From: JBFMCC01 sp034435275
GTDB lineage: Bacteria; Chloroflexota; Anaerolineae; Anaerolineales; Villigracilaceae
NCBI GenBank assembly: GCA_034435275.1
Contig: DAOTXP010000149.1
Location: 16,091-80,090, forward strand
Length of the DNA: 64,000 bases
Reading direction: 5' to 3'
The position numbers and the translations under genes were made by a program. Under the pieces are notes generated by a model that worked only from the letters and a program-made list of their open reading frames with translations, made no database searches and was not told where the DNA came from. This document shows positions 1 through 8,371 of the stretch, one piece after another. Position 1 is the stretch's first letter. Every line of letters begins with the position of its first letter.

Positions 1-694
1 GGAAGAACGGCTCGTCCCGCGCCGCGTGGATGAAGTCTACGGCCTTGACCGTCACCACGTCCGCGCCGAAGTTGGCCTTCGATTTTGGATATTCCACTTC
101 CCGGCCGTTTTCGGAGAGGGTGAAATCCCAGTAATATTGAAATCCCGATTTGCCCAGGAACGCGCCCCAATCGTCCCAGCCCGGAGGGACCTTGCCATGC
201 GGTTCAAGAAGTTCATAATCGTTCAGGTATTTTCCGAAATAGGCCGTGCGATAACCCGCCTCCCGCAGCCAGACCGCCAGGCTGGAGGTGTCGTCGAATT
301 TGGGCGCGCCGCCCATGGGATAGCGATTGGTGTAAACCTTGTGATTGTGCACGTATTGGCCGGTCAGGATGCTGGCGCGGCTGGGACAACACAGCGGCGT
401 GGTCACGAATCCATTCTCGAAGACCACGCCCTCAGCCATCAACACGCCCGTGACGGTTGGCATGTAATCAATGGTGTAATATGGCTGATCGTCGGTGAGG
501 ATGAAAATGATATTCGGACGGGAATCGGCCAACCGTTCCGCGGCGGCATCGGCTTCATCGCCCGTATCGTAAAGCGTCGGCGCGTATCCCTCAGGCGGAG
601 AAAAATCGAAATGGCCCGGCCGCTCCATCGGCGCGGGGGCACACGAGGCGGTCAACGCAATCAGGATTGCTAAAACAACGATGCATTTCCTCAT
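1..694 (-). CDS. Sulfatase-family lipoprotein (3' end outside window)
   Basis: The reading frame starts at ATG 694 and runs off the left edge, so only about 231 residues are visible. The N-terminus is a lipoprotein signal peptide with lipobox LTASC. A metal-binding type motif (LTDDQ) follows near residue 60. The sulfatase signature CCPSR, in which the first Cys of C-x-P-S-R is oxidised to formylglycine, lies near residue 90. Family knowledge predicts hydrolysis of a sulfate ester, or a related phospho/alkyl-sulfatase reaction, outside the membrane. The start overlaps the stop of the upstream HD gene by 4 nt (ATGA), which indicates translational coupling. The substrate cannot be read from the sequence. 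Confidence 0.87.
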   Translation of the reverse strand, partial: MRKCIVVLAILIALTASCAPAPMERPGHFDFSPPEGYAPTLYDTGDEADAAAERLADSRPNIIFILTDDQPYYTIDYMPTVTGVLMAEGVVFENGFVTTPLCCPSRASILTGQYVHNHKVYTNRYPMGGAPKFDDTSSLAVWLREAGYRTAYFGKYLNDYELLEPHGKVPPGWDDWGAFLGKSGFQYYWDFTLSENGREVEYPKSKANFGADVVTVKAVDFIHAARDEPFF

Positions 695-1263
695 GCGTTC
701 TGAATATTTCCCGCCAGGCCCAGGTCGGGCGCGATGCGCCGCATGGCCGTAATGACGTTGCCGACGTGTTCCCACTGGTCAATTCCAAAATCGGCTGTGG
801 CGGCTTCGATGTTGGCGCGTTCCGCGCCCGCGGCGAAGGCCTTGTCCTTCCACTTTTTTTTCACGGAACCGACTTCCAGATCGTACAGCGAGCGCGAGGG
901 GCGCACCAGCGCCACCGCCGTGACGAAACCCGTGATCTCGTCGCAGGCGTAGAGCGCCTTGCGCCGCAGCGTATCGCGCGGCACGCCGGTGTGGTCCGCG
1001 TGGCTGAGGATGTCCTGGATCAACTCCTCGGGCACGCCGCGCTCGCGCAGGATGGGCGCGCCGGCCTGCGGGTGTTCTTCCAATGTCGGGTGAATCTCCC
1101 AATCGAAATCATGGATGATGCCCAGCAGGCCCCACGTCTGCGGATCCTCGCCGAACTTCTCGGCGTAGAAACGCATGCAGGCTTCGACCGCCAGCATGTG
1201 CCTGACGAGACTCTCGTTCTTTACAAATTCACGCACAAGGGCAATGGCTTCGTCGCGGGTCAT
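691..1263 (-). CDS. HD-domain hydrolase
   Basis: This 190-residue protein carries the HD motif (GIIHDFDWE, about residue 50) and further His/Asp residues downstream (HADHTG near 88, CDE near 107). Together they would form the metal site of a small HD-superfamily phosphohydrolase. It has no signal peptide, so it should be cytoplasmic. The ATG at 1263 follows a good ribosome-binding site (AAGGAGAG). The stop overlaps the sulfatase start by 4 nt. HD proteins of this size act on nucleotides or similar phosphate esters, but the substrate here is unknown. Confidence 0.85.
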   Translation of the reverse strand: MTRDEAIALVREFVKNESLVRHMLAVEACMRFYAEKFGEDPQTWGLLGIIHDFDWEIHPTLEEHPQAGAPILRERGVPEELIQDILSHADHTGVPRDTLRRKALYACDEITGFVTAVALVRPSRSLYDLEVGSVKKKWKDKAFAAGAERANIEAATADFGIDQWEHVGNVITAMRRIAPDLGLAGNIQNA

Positions 1264-1296
1264 GTTCTCTCCTTGCAGGACAAATTGGCAATGGTC

Positions 1297-1953
1297 CTAC
1301 TTTTCCGCAAAGATCGGTTCAGGCTCGCCCAGGATGGCCGCGGGCTTGCCGCGGGACACATCCACGAACGCGCCGAAGGTGGCGAACAACTCGCGGGCCT
1401 GCCAGTAGGCGCGCGAGAGTTTGCGATAATAGTAGTTGTTTGCCTCGACGCCCACGGCTGGAAGTCCCAGCGCGTTGCAGGTGAACAGGGCGCGCGGCAG
1501 ATGAAATCCCTGTGTGACGAGGATGGCGCGCTCCACGCCGAAGATGGCTTTGGCGCGATAGCAGGTATCGTAGGTGCGGCGTCCGGCGTAATCGAGGACA
1601 ATCACCTCGTCCGGGACCCCGAGACTGAGCGCGTACTGACGCATGGATTCAGGCTCATTGTATTCGAGCGTGGAATTGTCGCCGCTCATCAATAGTTTCT
1701 CCACCTTGCCGTCGAAGTAGAGTTGGGCGGCGGTCATCACGCGGTCGCGCAGGATGGCGGTGGGCGTGCCGTCGTAACGCAGGCCCGCGCCGAAGACGAT
1801 GGCGACGCGTTCGGGCGGAACGGTCTCTGGGGAGAAAATGCGGGCCGCGGCGTAGAGCGCGGTGACGAGTCGGGGGAGGAAAAGCCCGAGCAGGCCGAGC
1901 AGGCCCAGGGTCAGGATGAGGCGGCGCAGGAATTTCCAAATCTGTTTGAGCAT
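1297..1953 (-). CDS. SanA/YdcF-like DUF218 membrane-anchored protein
   Basis: 218 residues. An N-terminal membrane anchor (about residues 9-35, Leu-rich) is followed by a DUF218 domain with the family signatures VFGAGLRYDG and LMSGDNS and the later LVTQGFHLPRA. Family members (SanA, YdcF, ElyC) act in envelope integrity or cell-wall metabolism, and the biochemical activity is poorly known. A TAGAAT hexamer lies 6 nt before the ATG with no visible ribosome-binding site, so this gene is probably transcribed as a leaderless mRNA. The HD and sulfatase genes follow on the same strand and may form one unit. Confidence 0.8.
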   Translation of the reverse strand: MLKQIWKFLRRLILTLGLLGLLGLFLPRLVTALYAAARIFSPETVPPERVAIVFGAGLRYDGTPTAILRDRVMTAAQLYFDGKVEKLLMSGDNSTLEYNEPESMRQYALSLGVPDEVIVLDYAGRRTYDTCYRAKAIFGVERAILVTQGFHLPRALFTCNALGLPAVGVEANNYYYRKLSRAYWQARELFATFGAFVDVSRGKPAAILGEPEPIFAEK

Positions 1954-1959
1954 GACGCG

Positions 1960-1965
1960 ATTCTA
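1960..1965 (-). promoter_or_regulatory. -10 element of a leaderless promoter (SanA-like gene)
   Basis: TAGAAT is preceded by TGG, an extended -10 of the form TGn. Six bases separate it from the ATG at 1953. The transcript start would then fall on or next to the start codon. No convincing -35 is visible. Confidence 0.55.
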
Positions 1966-2037
1966 CCAACGGTATGGGCAGGTCTCCGATCTTTCATAAC
2001 CCACATTAATATTTGCCCAGGCCCGTCTCTGCCTTGA

Positions 2038-3177
2038 TCACGTCAGCCGCTTGCGGACCTCGGCGCTGAGGAAGTCCATGGCCCAGACGACGATGACGAT
2101 GGCGAAGATGGCGGTGCCAGCCTGATGGTAGGCAAACGTGTTGATGCGCTGGCTGAGATAGTAGCCGATGCCGCCGCCGCCCACGTAGCCAATGATGGTG
2201 GAGATGCGGACGTTGATGTCCCAGTGGTAGATGATGAACGAGATGAAATCGGGGACAACCTGCGGGATGACGGAATAGACGACCGTGTGCAGGCGCGGCG
2301 CGCCGGTGGCGGTGACGGCCTCGATGGGACCCGTGTCTATGCTTTCGATGGCTTCGGAAAACAGTTTGCCCAGCGAGGCGATGGTGACGACGGTGAGCGC
2401 GAGCATGCCCGCGAAGGGGCCATAGCCAAGCCAGAAGGCGAAGACGGTCGCCATCACCAGCGGGTCGTAGGAGCGCATCAGGTTGAAGAAGGAACGAAAG
2501 ATGTAGTAAACCGTCGTGCCGATCACTCCCCTTCGCATGATGTTGCCGGCCGCCAGGAAACTGAGGGGCGCGGCGATGATCGTGGCAATGGTGGTGGACA
2601 GGAGCGCCATGAAGATGGTGACGAACATCTCGCGCATCACATCTTGCGCGGCCTGGCTCGGCTTGAGTCCGCCAACGGAGACGTTGGTATCCACCTGGAG
2701 TTTGCTGGGGATTCCATTCACTGTGACGGCAATGGGCTTGGCGTTTGTCTCCACCGCAAAGTGGCCGTCGGCGTCGGTGACGGTGCGCGCGGCGGTCAGG
2801 ACGCGGCCATCGGGAAATTGCCAGCGGATGATGATATCAGCGTTCGGGCTGAGGTCAAAGCCTTCCAGGGTAAAGGATGCCTTTTCTTCGGCGCAGGCCG
2901 GGGTGGCAACCAGCCTGGGGCCGGAGGAGGGCGGCACGGGGTCTGGGGCGGAGCCGCACGGGATGGCGAAAGTCGTTTCGATGGTGGTGGTCGTGAAGTC
3001 GTGCGTGACCAGGTCGGGCGAGAGCACTTCGCGGATGATTTTCTCGCCGTTGGGCAGGTTGCGAATCAGGGCGGGGAAATCTATCTCGGTGACGTTCCAC
3101 GAGACGCCGAGGGCGAGGGCCAGCAATGCCAGCAGCAAAATATTGAGCGTGACGCGAAAGGCGGTGGGGCGTTTCAT
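2038..3177 (-). CDS. phnE: PhnE-type phosphonate ABC transporter permease with extracytoplasmic insertion
   Basis: 379 residues, longer than the usual 250-300 for PhnE. After a first membrane segment (about residues 8-27) comes a roughly 130-residue polar region. It contains a Cys pair (IPCGS near 74, TPACAE near 93) and a beta-rich stretch. The remaining part is a normal binding-protein-dependent permease core with several helices and the EAA loop (PIEAVTATGA). The start directly abuts the stop of the upstream permease, so the two are co-transcribed. Together with PhnC and PhnD it should import a phosphonate, phosphite or similar oxyanion. No C-P lyase genes are in view. Confidence 0.88.
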   Translation of the reverse strand: MKRPTAFRVTLNILLLALLALALGVSWNVTEIDFPALIRNLPNGEKIIREVLSPDLVTHDFTTTTIETTFAIPCGSAPDPVPPSSGPRLVATPACAEEKASFTLEGFDLSPNADIIIRWQFPDGRVLTAARTVTDADGHFAVETNAKPIAVTVNGIPSKLQVDTNVSVGGLKPSQAAQDVMREMFVTIFMALLSTTIATIIAAPLSFLAAGNIMRRGVIGTTVYYIFRSFFNLMRSYDPLVMATVFAFWLGYGPFAGMLALTVVTIASLGKLFSEAIESIDTGPIEAVTATGAPRLHTVVYSVIPQVVPDFISFIIYHWDINVRISTIIGYVGGGGIGYYLSQRINTFAYHQAGTAIFAIVIVVWAMDFLSAEVRKRLT

Positions 3178-4566
3178 TTACACCAGTCTTTCGCGCACTT
3201 TGGCGCTAAAGTAATCGAGGACGACGACGATGGCGGCGATGGTGATGAAGACTGCGCTTACGCCGCGCATATCGCTGATGCGGATGAGTTCGATGAGCAG
3301 GAAGCCGATGCCGCCGCCGCCCACAAAGCCGACGATGGTGGCGGAACGAACGTTGATGTCCCAGCGATAGATGGTGAAGGCGGTGAAGGGCGGGACGATC
3401 TGCGGGATGACGCCGTAGCGCACCACCTGAGCCCAGTTTGCGCCGGTGGCGCGGATGGCTTCGATAGGGCCGGGGTCTATGCCTTCGATGACTTCGGAAT
3501 AGAGTTTGGCCAGCGCGGCGACGGAGTGGACGGCCAGCGCCAGCATCCCCGCGAACGGTCCCAGGCCGACGATTTTCACGAAGATAAAAGCGATGATGAG
3601 CGATTCGATGGAGCGTAAAATGTTGAGCAGGGTGCGAACGATGACGTAGATGGTCATGGTGGCGGGATTGCCGCTCATCAGGTTGCGCGCCGCCAGGAAA
3701 CTGACGGGAATGGCAAAGACGATGGCAAACAAAGTGGCCATGAGCGCCATGGCAATGGTGGTCACCGCGCCTTTGAGCACTTCACCGCCGACGAAGGAAA
3801 GTTCGTAGCCGCCAATGGGACGGTATTGGTCGAAGTAGACGCGATGGCCGAGCGAGATGGTCGGGTCGGGCGCGCCCGAAAGGGCGGTGGTGGGGACGTG
3901 GATGACGGCGGTCAGCGAGCCGCTCTCATCGGTGGTTTGAACCAGCATGGCGTCTTCGTTCCCGCCCAGCATTCGGGCGTTACCGATGGGCGTCTCCCAC
4001 CAAATCTCGGTCTCGGTGTTCGGCCACATGCCGCTGACGCTGACGATGACCGTCTCCAGCACGGCGGCGCAGTCGGGGGTGGCGATGGCAACCTTGCCGT
4101 CCATTTCGTGGCGGGCAGGGGGGACATCCGCGCCGCAGGGGACGTACACTTCCACCCACATTTGATTGGTCTCGCGGCGCTCTTGGACAAAATCGGGTTC
4201 CAGCATCGGACGGGCAATTTGCACGGCGCGGTTCATATCCGCCTGGGAAAAGTCAATTTGGAGCACCTGCCAGCCGATGCCATAGGCGGCGGCGAGTCCA
4301 ATCAGGACGGGGAGGAGGATTCCGCTTTTCTGACCGCGCGCCTGGCGGACGGCGTCCCAGATGTTCCACAGCCAGACGAGGGCGGGCGAGACGTACCAGC
4401 GCGGGTCGGCGTACCAAAGTGTGGTCAGCGTCAATACAAGAACGCCGATGAAGATGGAGACGCCGCGATACCGCTGGCGGGCGGCGAACTGTCCCAGCCC
4501 GGGCAGGATGGCCGAAAGCAAAGCGGCAAGCAGGGGCGAAGTGGCTGGTTTCGCTGAGGCGGTCAT
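3178..4566 (-). CDS. phnE: PhnE-type phosphonate ABC transporter permease, second copy
   Basis: 462 residues from the ATG at 4566. An in-frame ATG at 4641 exists but would overlap phnC by 68 nt, so the internal start is preferred. There are extra hydrophobic helices at the N-terminus. A long extracytoplasmic region follows (roughly residues 105-260) with a Cys pair (VPCGAD, TPDCAA) matching that of the neighbouring permease. The C-terminal permease core has the EAA loop (PIEAIRATGA). The two permeases probably form a heterodimeric channel driven by PhnC. Gene order is phnC-phnE-phnE, with 7 nt between phnC and this gene. Confidence 0.87.
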   Translation of the reverse strand: MTASAKPATSPLLAALLSAILPGLGQFAARQRYRGVSIFIGVLVLTLTTLWYADPRWYVSPALVWLWNIWDAVRQARGQKSGILLPVLIGLAAAYGIGWQVLQIDFSQADMNRAVQIARPMLEPDFVQERRETNQMWVEVYVPCGADVPPARHEMDGKVAIATPDCAAVLETVIVSVSGMWPNTETEIWWETPIGNARMLGGNEDAMLVQTTDESGSLTAVIHVPTTALSGAPDPTISLGHRVYFDQYRPIGGYELSFVGGEVLKGAVTTIAMALMATLFAIVFAIPVSFLAARNLMSGNPATMTIYVIVRTLLNILRSIESLIIAFIFVKIVGLGPFAGMLALAVHSVAALAKLYSEVIEGIDPGPIEAIRATGANWAQVVRYGVIPQIVPPFTAFTIYRWDINVRSATIVGFVGGGGIGFLLIELIRISDMRGVSAVFITIAAIVVVLDYFSAKVRERLV

Positions 4567-4573
4567 GGACGGC

Positions 4574-5335
4574 TCACAGGCTGGCAGCGCGGACTTCCTG
4601 CGCTTCCTCGCCGTAGATTTCCTTGAATTTGGCGCGGTCAATCTCCTGCGCCGAGCCTTCGAAGACTTTGACGCCGTCCTTCAAAGCCACCACGCGCGTA
4701 GCATAGCGATGGACGAGGTCCAAAAAGTGCAAAGAACAAATGATGGTGATCCCCTCTTTGTTGAGTTGTTCGAGATATTGCAAAATGGAGTGCGACAGGA
4801 CCGGGTCGAGGCTGGCAACCGGCTCATCGGCCAGGATCAGTTTCGGGTCCTGCATGAGCGCACGCGCGATACCCACGCGCTGCTGCTGTCCGCCGGAGAG
4901 GGCGTCGGCGCGTTCGGCGGCCTTGTCCGCAATTCCAACTCGCGCCAGCGCTTCGAGGGCGCGTTGTTTTTCATCCACAGACCAGAGACCGATGAGACTC
5001 ATCCACGGGTTGGCATATCCCAGCCGCCCTGAAAGCACATTGGTCATCACGCTGGAACGCTTGACCAAATTGAACTGCTGGAAGACCATGCCGATCTTGC
5101 GGCGGATCTGGCGCAATTCGCCGGGAGGCGCGGCGGTGATGTCTACATCATCCCAGAGGATTTTCCCCTCGGTGGGATCAATCAGGCGGTTGATGCAGCG
5201 CAGCAGGGTGGACTTGCCCGATCCCGACAGCCCGATGACGACCATAAACTCGCCGTCCTTCACATCGAAGGAGACATTCTTCAATGCCTGTGTGCCGTTC
5301 GGATAGGTCTTGGAGAGATTTTGGATTCGCAGCAT
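4574..5335 (-). CDS. phnC: PhnC phosphonate ABC transporter ATP-binding protein
   Basis: 253 residues from the ATG at 5335. The frame is open further upstream to 5452 but runs through a dispersed palindromic repeat, so that extension is unlikely to be translated. Walker A is GLSGSGKS (about residues 35-42), the ABC signature is LSGGQQQRVGIARAL, Walker B is LILADEP, and the switch His is in CSLHF. It supplies ATP hydrolysis to the two PhnE permeases. A terminator-like hairpin just upstream may reduce its expression relative to phnD. Confidence 0.92.
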   Translation of the reverse strand: MLRIQNLSKTYPNGTQALKNVSFDVKDGEFMVVIGLSGSGKSTLLRCINRLIDPTEGKILWDDVDITAAPPGELRQIRRKIGMVFQQFNLVKRSSVMTNVLSGRLGYANPWMSLIGLWSVDEKQRALEALARVGIADKAAERADALSGGQQQRVGIARALMQDPKLILADEPVASLDPVLSHSILQYLEQLNKEGITIICSLHFLDLVHRYATRVVALKDGVKVFEGSAQEIDRAKFKEIYGEEAQEVRAASL

Positions 5336-5349
5336 GGATGGCCTCGTGT

Positions 5350-5405
5350 CCCTCACCCCCTTCCCCTCTCCCAGTCGGAGAGGGGTGCCAAAGGCAGGGT
5401 GAGGG
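5350..5405. repeat. Nested palindromic dispersed repeat (REP-like), copy A
   Basis: Outer arms are CCCTCACCC and GGGTGAGGG. An inner hairpin CCTCTCC / GGAGAGG has a 4-nt AGTC loop. Related copies lie at about 53889-53934 and 57204-57250. This copy sits in the phnD-phnC gap. Confidence 0.7.
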
Positions 5406-5412
5406 TCAGGTG

Positions 5413-5446
5413 AAAAAAGAGGGAGGACATTCTGCCCTCCCTCTTT
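5413..5446 (-). terminator. Hairpin terminator after phnD
   Basis: An 11-bp inverted repeat (AAAGAGGGAGG / CCTCCCTCTTT) is followed on the minus strand by a T-run. It lies 16 nt beyond the phnD stop and upstream of phnC. It could act as a partial terminator that gives more binding protein than transporter. Confidence 0.7.
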
Positions 5447-5461
5447 CATCAAAGGGATTTG

Positions 5462-6484
5462 TTATTTGCCCATGAAGTCGGCAAGATCCAAACCTGAGGC
5501 TTGCAGGTAGGTGCGGAACTCATCGTAGAAGGTGTCGTCAATGGCCTTCAGACCTTGAATATCATAACCGCCGTTCTTCAGCAGGGCCTTGCCCTCTTCG
5601 GTTCCGGCCATTTCCAGCAGGGCGGCGACGATCTTTTCGCGGATTTCCGCCGGGACGTTGGGGGCAAAGGAGACGTTATCGTTCGGGATGATGGGCTCGC
5701 TCATCCAGATGACCACGACCTTTTCGTTGACATCCGGGAAGTCCTTCGAGATGTCGGGGGTCGGGGCAAAGGTGGCGCCGAAGTCGCAGATCTCGCCCTT
5801 GGGGCTGAGATAGATGGACTTGACGACGGTCGAGTGTCCCTGCACCCAAGCGCCGGCCTTGATGCTCACGCCAGCGTCCTTGAAAATGCCGAGCGGGATG
5901 ACGTACCCGGACGAAGAGAGGGGATCGGTCCAGCAGGGCTTCTTCCCATCGAACTGTGCCAGCGCGGTCTTGGCGTCGGCGGTGTTAGCGCCGGTGGCGG
6001 CGTCATAGTAGGAAGTATAGCCAGCCGCAGCATTGGCAATGATCTGGGAACTATAGTGATCGGAGCCGAAGCGGATGGTGGCCAGCGAAACATCGGCATA
6101 TCCCTGCTCGCGGGCGATGAGATACGTGAAGGGCGGCAGCCAGCCAATGTGCGCCTGCTCGGAGCCCATGGCTTCCACCAACGCGGCATAGTTGGCGGGG
6201 ACGGTGACTTTGATGGAATAGCCGGTCATCTCAGTCAGTTTGGCGGCAATCGCCTCGCCGCCGGCCTGCAGTTCCTGCGAGGTGGCGGAGGGAGCCAGTC
6301 CCATGATGAGCGGGTTCTCGGGGGTGCCGAGTTCCGGCGCGGGCGGCTCGGTGGCAGTGGGTTCGGGTGCGGGCGGCTCGGTCATGGGCGGCTCGGTGGC
6401 TACCGGGGTGGCCGGCGCGCAGGCGGCAAGCACCAGCGTCAGCGCGACCAGCAGGCCGAGCAGAATGGAAATACGTCTATTCAT
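5462..6484 (-). CDS. phnD: PhnD-type phosphonate-binding lipoprotein
   Basis: 340 residues. The signal peptide ends in lipobox LVLAAC and is followed by a Pro/Thr/Glu-rich linker (about residues 24-52). The mature part is a PhnD-family periplasmic-binding fold with the typical block KKPCWTDPLSSSGYVIP. It captures the substrate outside the membrane and delivers it to the PhnE pair. A ribosome-binding site GAGGAG precedes the ATG. A promoter is visible upstream, and a terminator hairpin separates it from phnC. Confidence 0.9.
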   Translation of the reverse strand: MNRRISILLGLLVALTLVLAACAPATPVATEPPMTEPPAPEPTATEPPAPELGTPENPLIMGLAPSATSQELQAGGEAIAAKLTEMTGYSIKVTVPANYAALVEAMGSEQAHIGWLPPFTYLIAREQGYADVSLATIRFGSDHYSSQIIANAAAGYTSYYDAATGANTADAKTALAQFDGKKPCWTDPLSSSGYVIPLGIFKDAGVSIKAGAWVQGHSTVVKSIYLSPKGEICDFGATFAPTPDISKDFPDVNEKVVVIWMSEPIIPNDNVSFAPNVPAEIREKIVAALLEMAGTEEGKALLKNGGYDIQGLKAIDDTFYDEFRTYLQASGLDLADFMGK

Positions 6485-6544
6485 ACGATTTCTCCTCTCA
6501 CGGGAATAGTTTTTAGCAGGGAATCGCCCCTGCTTGCAAAAATG

Positions 6545-6573
6545 ATAATAACGCCAAATAATTGTTTAGGCAA
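6545..6573 (-). promoter_or_regulatory. Sigma-70-type promoter for phnD
   Basis: Minus-strand TTGCCT, 17-nt spacer, TATTAT. Transcription would start about 55 nt before the phnD ATG. A hairpin (AGCAGGG / CCCTGCT, 6515-6534) lies in the leader. Confidence 0.5.
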
Positions 6574-6619
6574 GTGATAAACCTTAAAAGTTTCGTAAAC
6601 GATTGGCCGGTTCAAAAGT

Positions 6620-7621
6620 TTATTGGATCAGGTCGTCCAGGTCGGCGCCGGAGGCCTCGAGATACTTGCGAAATTCAACATAGAAACCATCATCCACCGG
6701 CAGGATGCCTTCGACCTCGTAAAGCGCCCCCAGCAACGCCTGGCCTTCGTCCATGGCCCAGACGCGTTCGAGAGCCTGCTTGAATTCGAAAGCCAATTCG
6801 GGCGGGAGGCTGGAGGCGAATGCCATTACGTTGTAAGGGATGATGGGCGGGATGCGCCAGATGACCGCCACCTCGTCACGGAAGGACGGGTAGCGGTCGC
6901 GCAGGACAGGAAAGGCCAACGCGTCCACGTAGGTCGCGCCGAATTCGCAGGACTCCCTGTTGAAAACATTGCGGGCGACGGTAAAGTGGCTGTTCAAAAA
7001 TGAGCCCACCATGGTTTCTATTCCATGATATTTCAACACGCCGGACGGAATGAGGTAGCCGGATGGCGAGGTGCGCTCAGTCCAGCAAGGCTTCTTCCCG
7101 GCGAACTGTGCCAGGGCTTCGGGCGCGTCGGCGGTGTTCTCGCCGGTGGACGGATCGAAATACGGTTTGAAGGCATCCACGCGGGCGATGAATTGCGCGC
7201 CGTAAGAGGCTTCGTCGTTGCGCGTCAGGGCGAAGGCGGCGTGCACCGAACCTTGTTCATACGCGCGGGCGTAAGCGAACGGTGTGAGGACGGCGATGTG
7301 GGCGTTACCGACCTGCAGGGCCGCGAGCAAATCGTTGGTTGTGGACGGCGAAACGGCCACCACGCTGTAACCTGTCTGTTCGGTCAGCAGGGCAGCCAGA
7401 GCCTGCCCGTTTTCGATGATAAACGAATCGAGAGCGGGGCTGGGCGACAGGGCCAGCAGGACGGGATTTTCATACGATCCGAGCGGCGGCGGTTCCGCCG
7501 TTGGGGTGGGAGGCGCGGCCGGAGTCGCGGTGGCAGGCGCGGGCGTGGCGCGAGGCGCTTCCCGCCCGGGCAGGGAACAGGCGGCCAGCAGGAGGGTCGT
7601 CAGCAAAAAGAGTCGGCGCAT
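6620..7621 (-). CDS. phnD: Second PhnD-type phosphonate-binding lipoprotein
   Basis: 333 residues. Lipobox LLLAAC is followed by a Pro/Ala/Thr-rich linker (about residues 18-45) and a PhnD-family domain with the block KKPCWTERTSPSGYLIP. It is clearly a paralogue of the adjacent phnD but well diverged, so it may bind a different ligand for the same permeases. It is the first gene of the phn group in transcription order. A separate promoter lies between it and the second phnD. Confidence 0.87.
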   Translation of the reverse strand: MRRLFLLTTLLLAACSLPGREAPRATPAPATATPAAPPTPTAEPPPLGSYENPVLLALSPSPALDSFIIENGQALAALLTEQTGYSVVAVSPSTTNDLLAALQVGNAHIAVLTPFAYARAYEQGSVHAAFALTRNDEASYGAQFIARVDAFKPYFDPSTGENTADAPEALAQFAGKKPCWTERTSPSGYLIPSGVLKYHGIETMVGSFLNSHFTVARNVFNRESCEFGATYVDALAFPVLRDRYPSFRDEVAVIWRIPPIIPYNVMAFASSLPPELAFEFKQALERVWAMDEGQALLGALYEVEGILPVDDGFYVEFRKYLEASGADLDDLIQ

Positions 7622-7689
7622 GGGGGCGTCCCGCTTATCATAACGAGAATGGGAACTTCGGGCAAGTGCCTCGCGATAAGGGCGGGTGT

Positions 7690-7695
7690 TATAAT
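7690..7695 (+). promoter_or_regulatory. -10 element of a leaderless promoter (DUF4230 gene)
   Basis: A perfect TATAAT is preceded by TGT (extended -10). Seven bases separate it from the ATG at 7703. No ribosome-binding site precedes that ATG, and an alternative ATG at 7694 lies inside the -10 itself, so 7703 is chosen as the start. Confidence 0.6.
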
Positions 7696-7702
7696 GAGTG
7701 CC

Positions 7703-8371
7703 ATGAAACAGAATTGGTTTTCCATCCTCGTGCTAATCATCCTGGCCGCGGGTGTGTATTTTATCGTAGACACGATTCGTAATACCGCCCGCCAGGCCGC
7801 CGCGCCGCTGGAGGGACTGCAACAGGCCAACAGCGCCATGCAGACCCAAGTATCGGAATTGATGAACCCGACGCCCACGATCATCCCCGACCCGGTGACG
7901 TACATCTCCGAGATCCGCGCTCTGGCGCGGCTGGAGACGATCCAGTATAGCGTGGAAAAGGTCATCACCGCCGAACAGGGACAGGGCACGTTCAGTTTCC
8001 TCTTTGGCGATAAACTTTTGTTCGTGGCGCACGGCGTGGTGATCGCGGGAATCGATATGGAAAAAATCGGCCCGCAGGACCTGCGGCTCGAGAACGGCGT
8101 TTTGTATGTCACCCTGCCTCCGGCCGAGGTGTTCATCGCCACACTCGACAACGAGAAATCCTACGTCTATGACCGCGAGACGGGCATCCTCACCAACGGT
8201 GTGCAGGACCTGGAAACGCTGGCGCGTCAGGCCGCCGAGCAGGAGATCCTGAACGCGGCGCTGGAAGATGGAATCCTCGATCAGGCCGAGAGAAATGCCG
8301 AAATCTATCTCCAAAAGTTCTTCGAGGCGCTGGGGTTCGAAAACGTCATCATGGCCTTCGATGATTTGTAG
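7703..8371 (+). CDS. DUF4230-family membrane-anchored protein
   Basis: 222 residues from ATG 7703. One membrane segment (about residues 5-24) is followed by a short linker containing NPTPTIIPDP and then a DUF4230 domain (from about 60 to the end). The domain has the pattern LARLETIQYSVEKVI and ends in a helix (FFEALGFENVIM). The function of DUF4230 is not known. The single anchor suggests an extracytoplasmic or membrane-surface role. The gene stands alone: it is divergent from the phn genes and is followed by a long leader of another gene. Confidence 0.75.
   Translation: MKQNWFSILVLIILAAGVYFIVDTIRNTARQAAAPLEGLQQANSAMQTQVSELMNPTPTIIPDPVTYISEIRALARLETIQYSVEKVITAEQGQGTFSFLFGDKLLFVAHGVVIAGIDMEKIGPQDLRLENGVLYVTLPPAEVFIATLDNEKSYVYDRETGILTNGVQDLETLARQAAEQEILNAALEDGILDQAERNAEIYLQKFFEALGFENVIMAFDDL

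Noticed and set aside
667..1695. Long plus-strand open frame
   Set aside because: It is the antisense of the HD and SanA-like genes; no family signature, whereas the minus-strand frames carry clear motifs.
2125..3618. Long plus-strand open frame of 497 codons
   Set aside because: Antisense of the two phnE genes with a Gly/Asp/Arg-rich, low-complexity translation.
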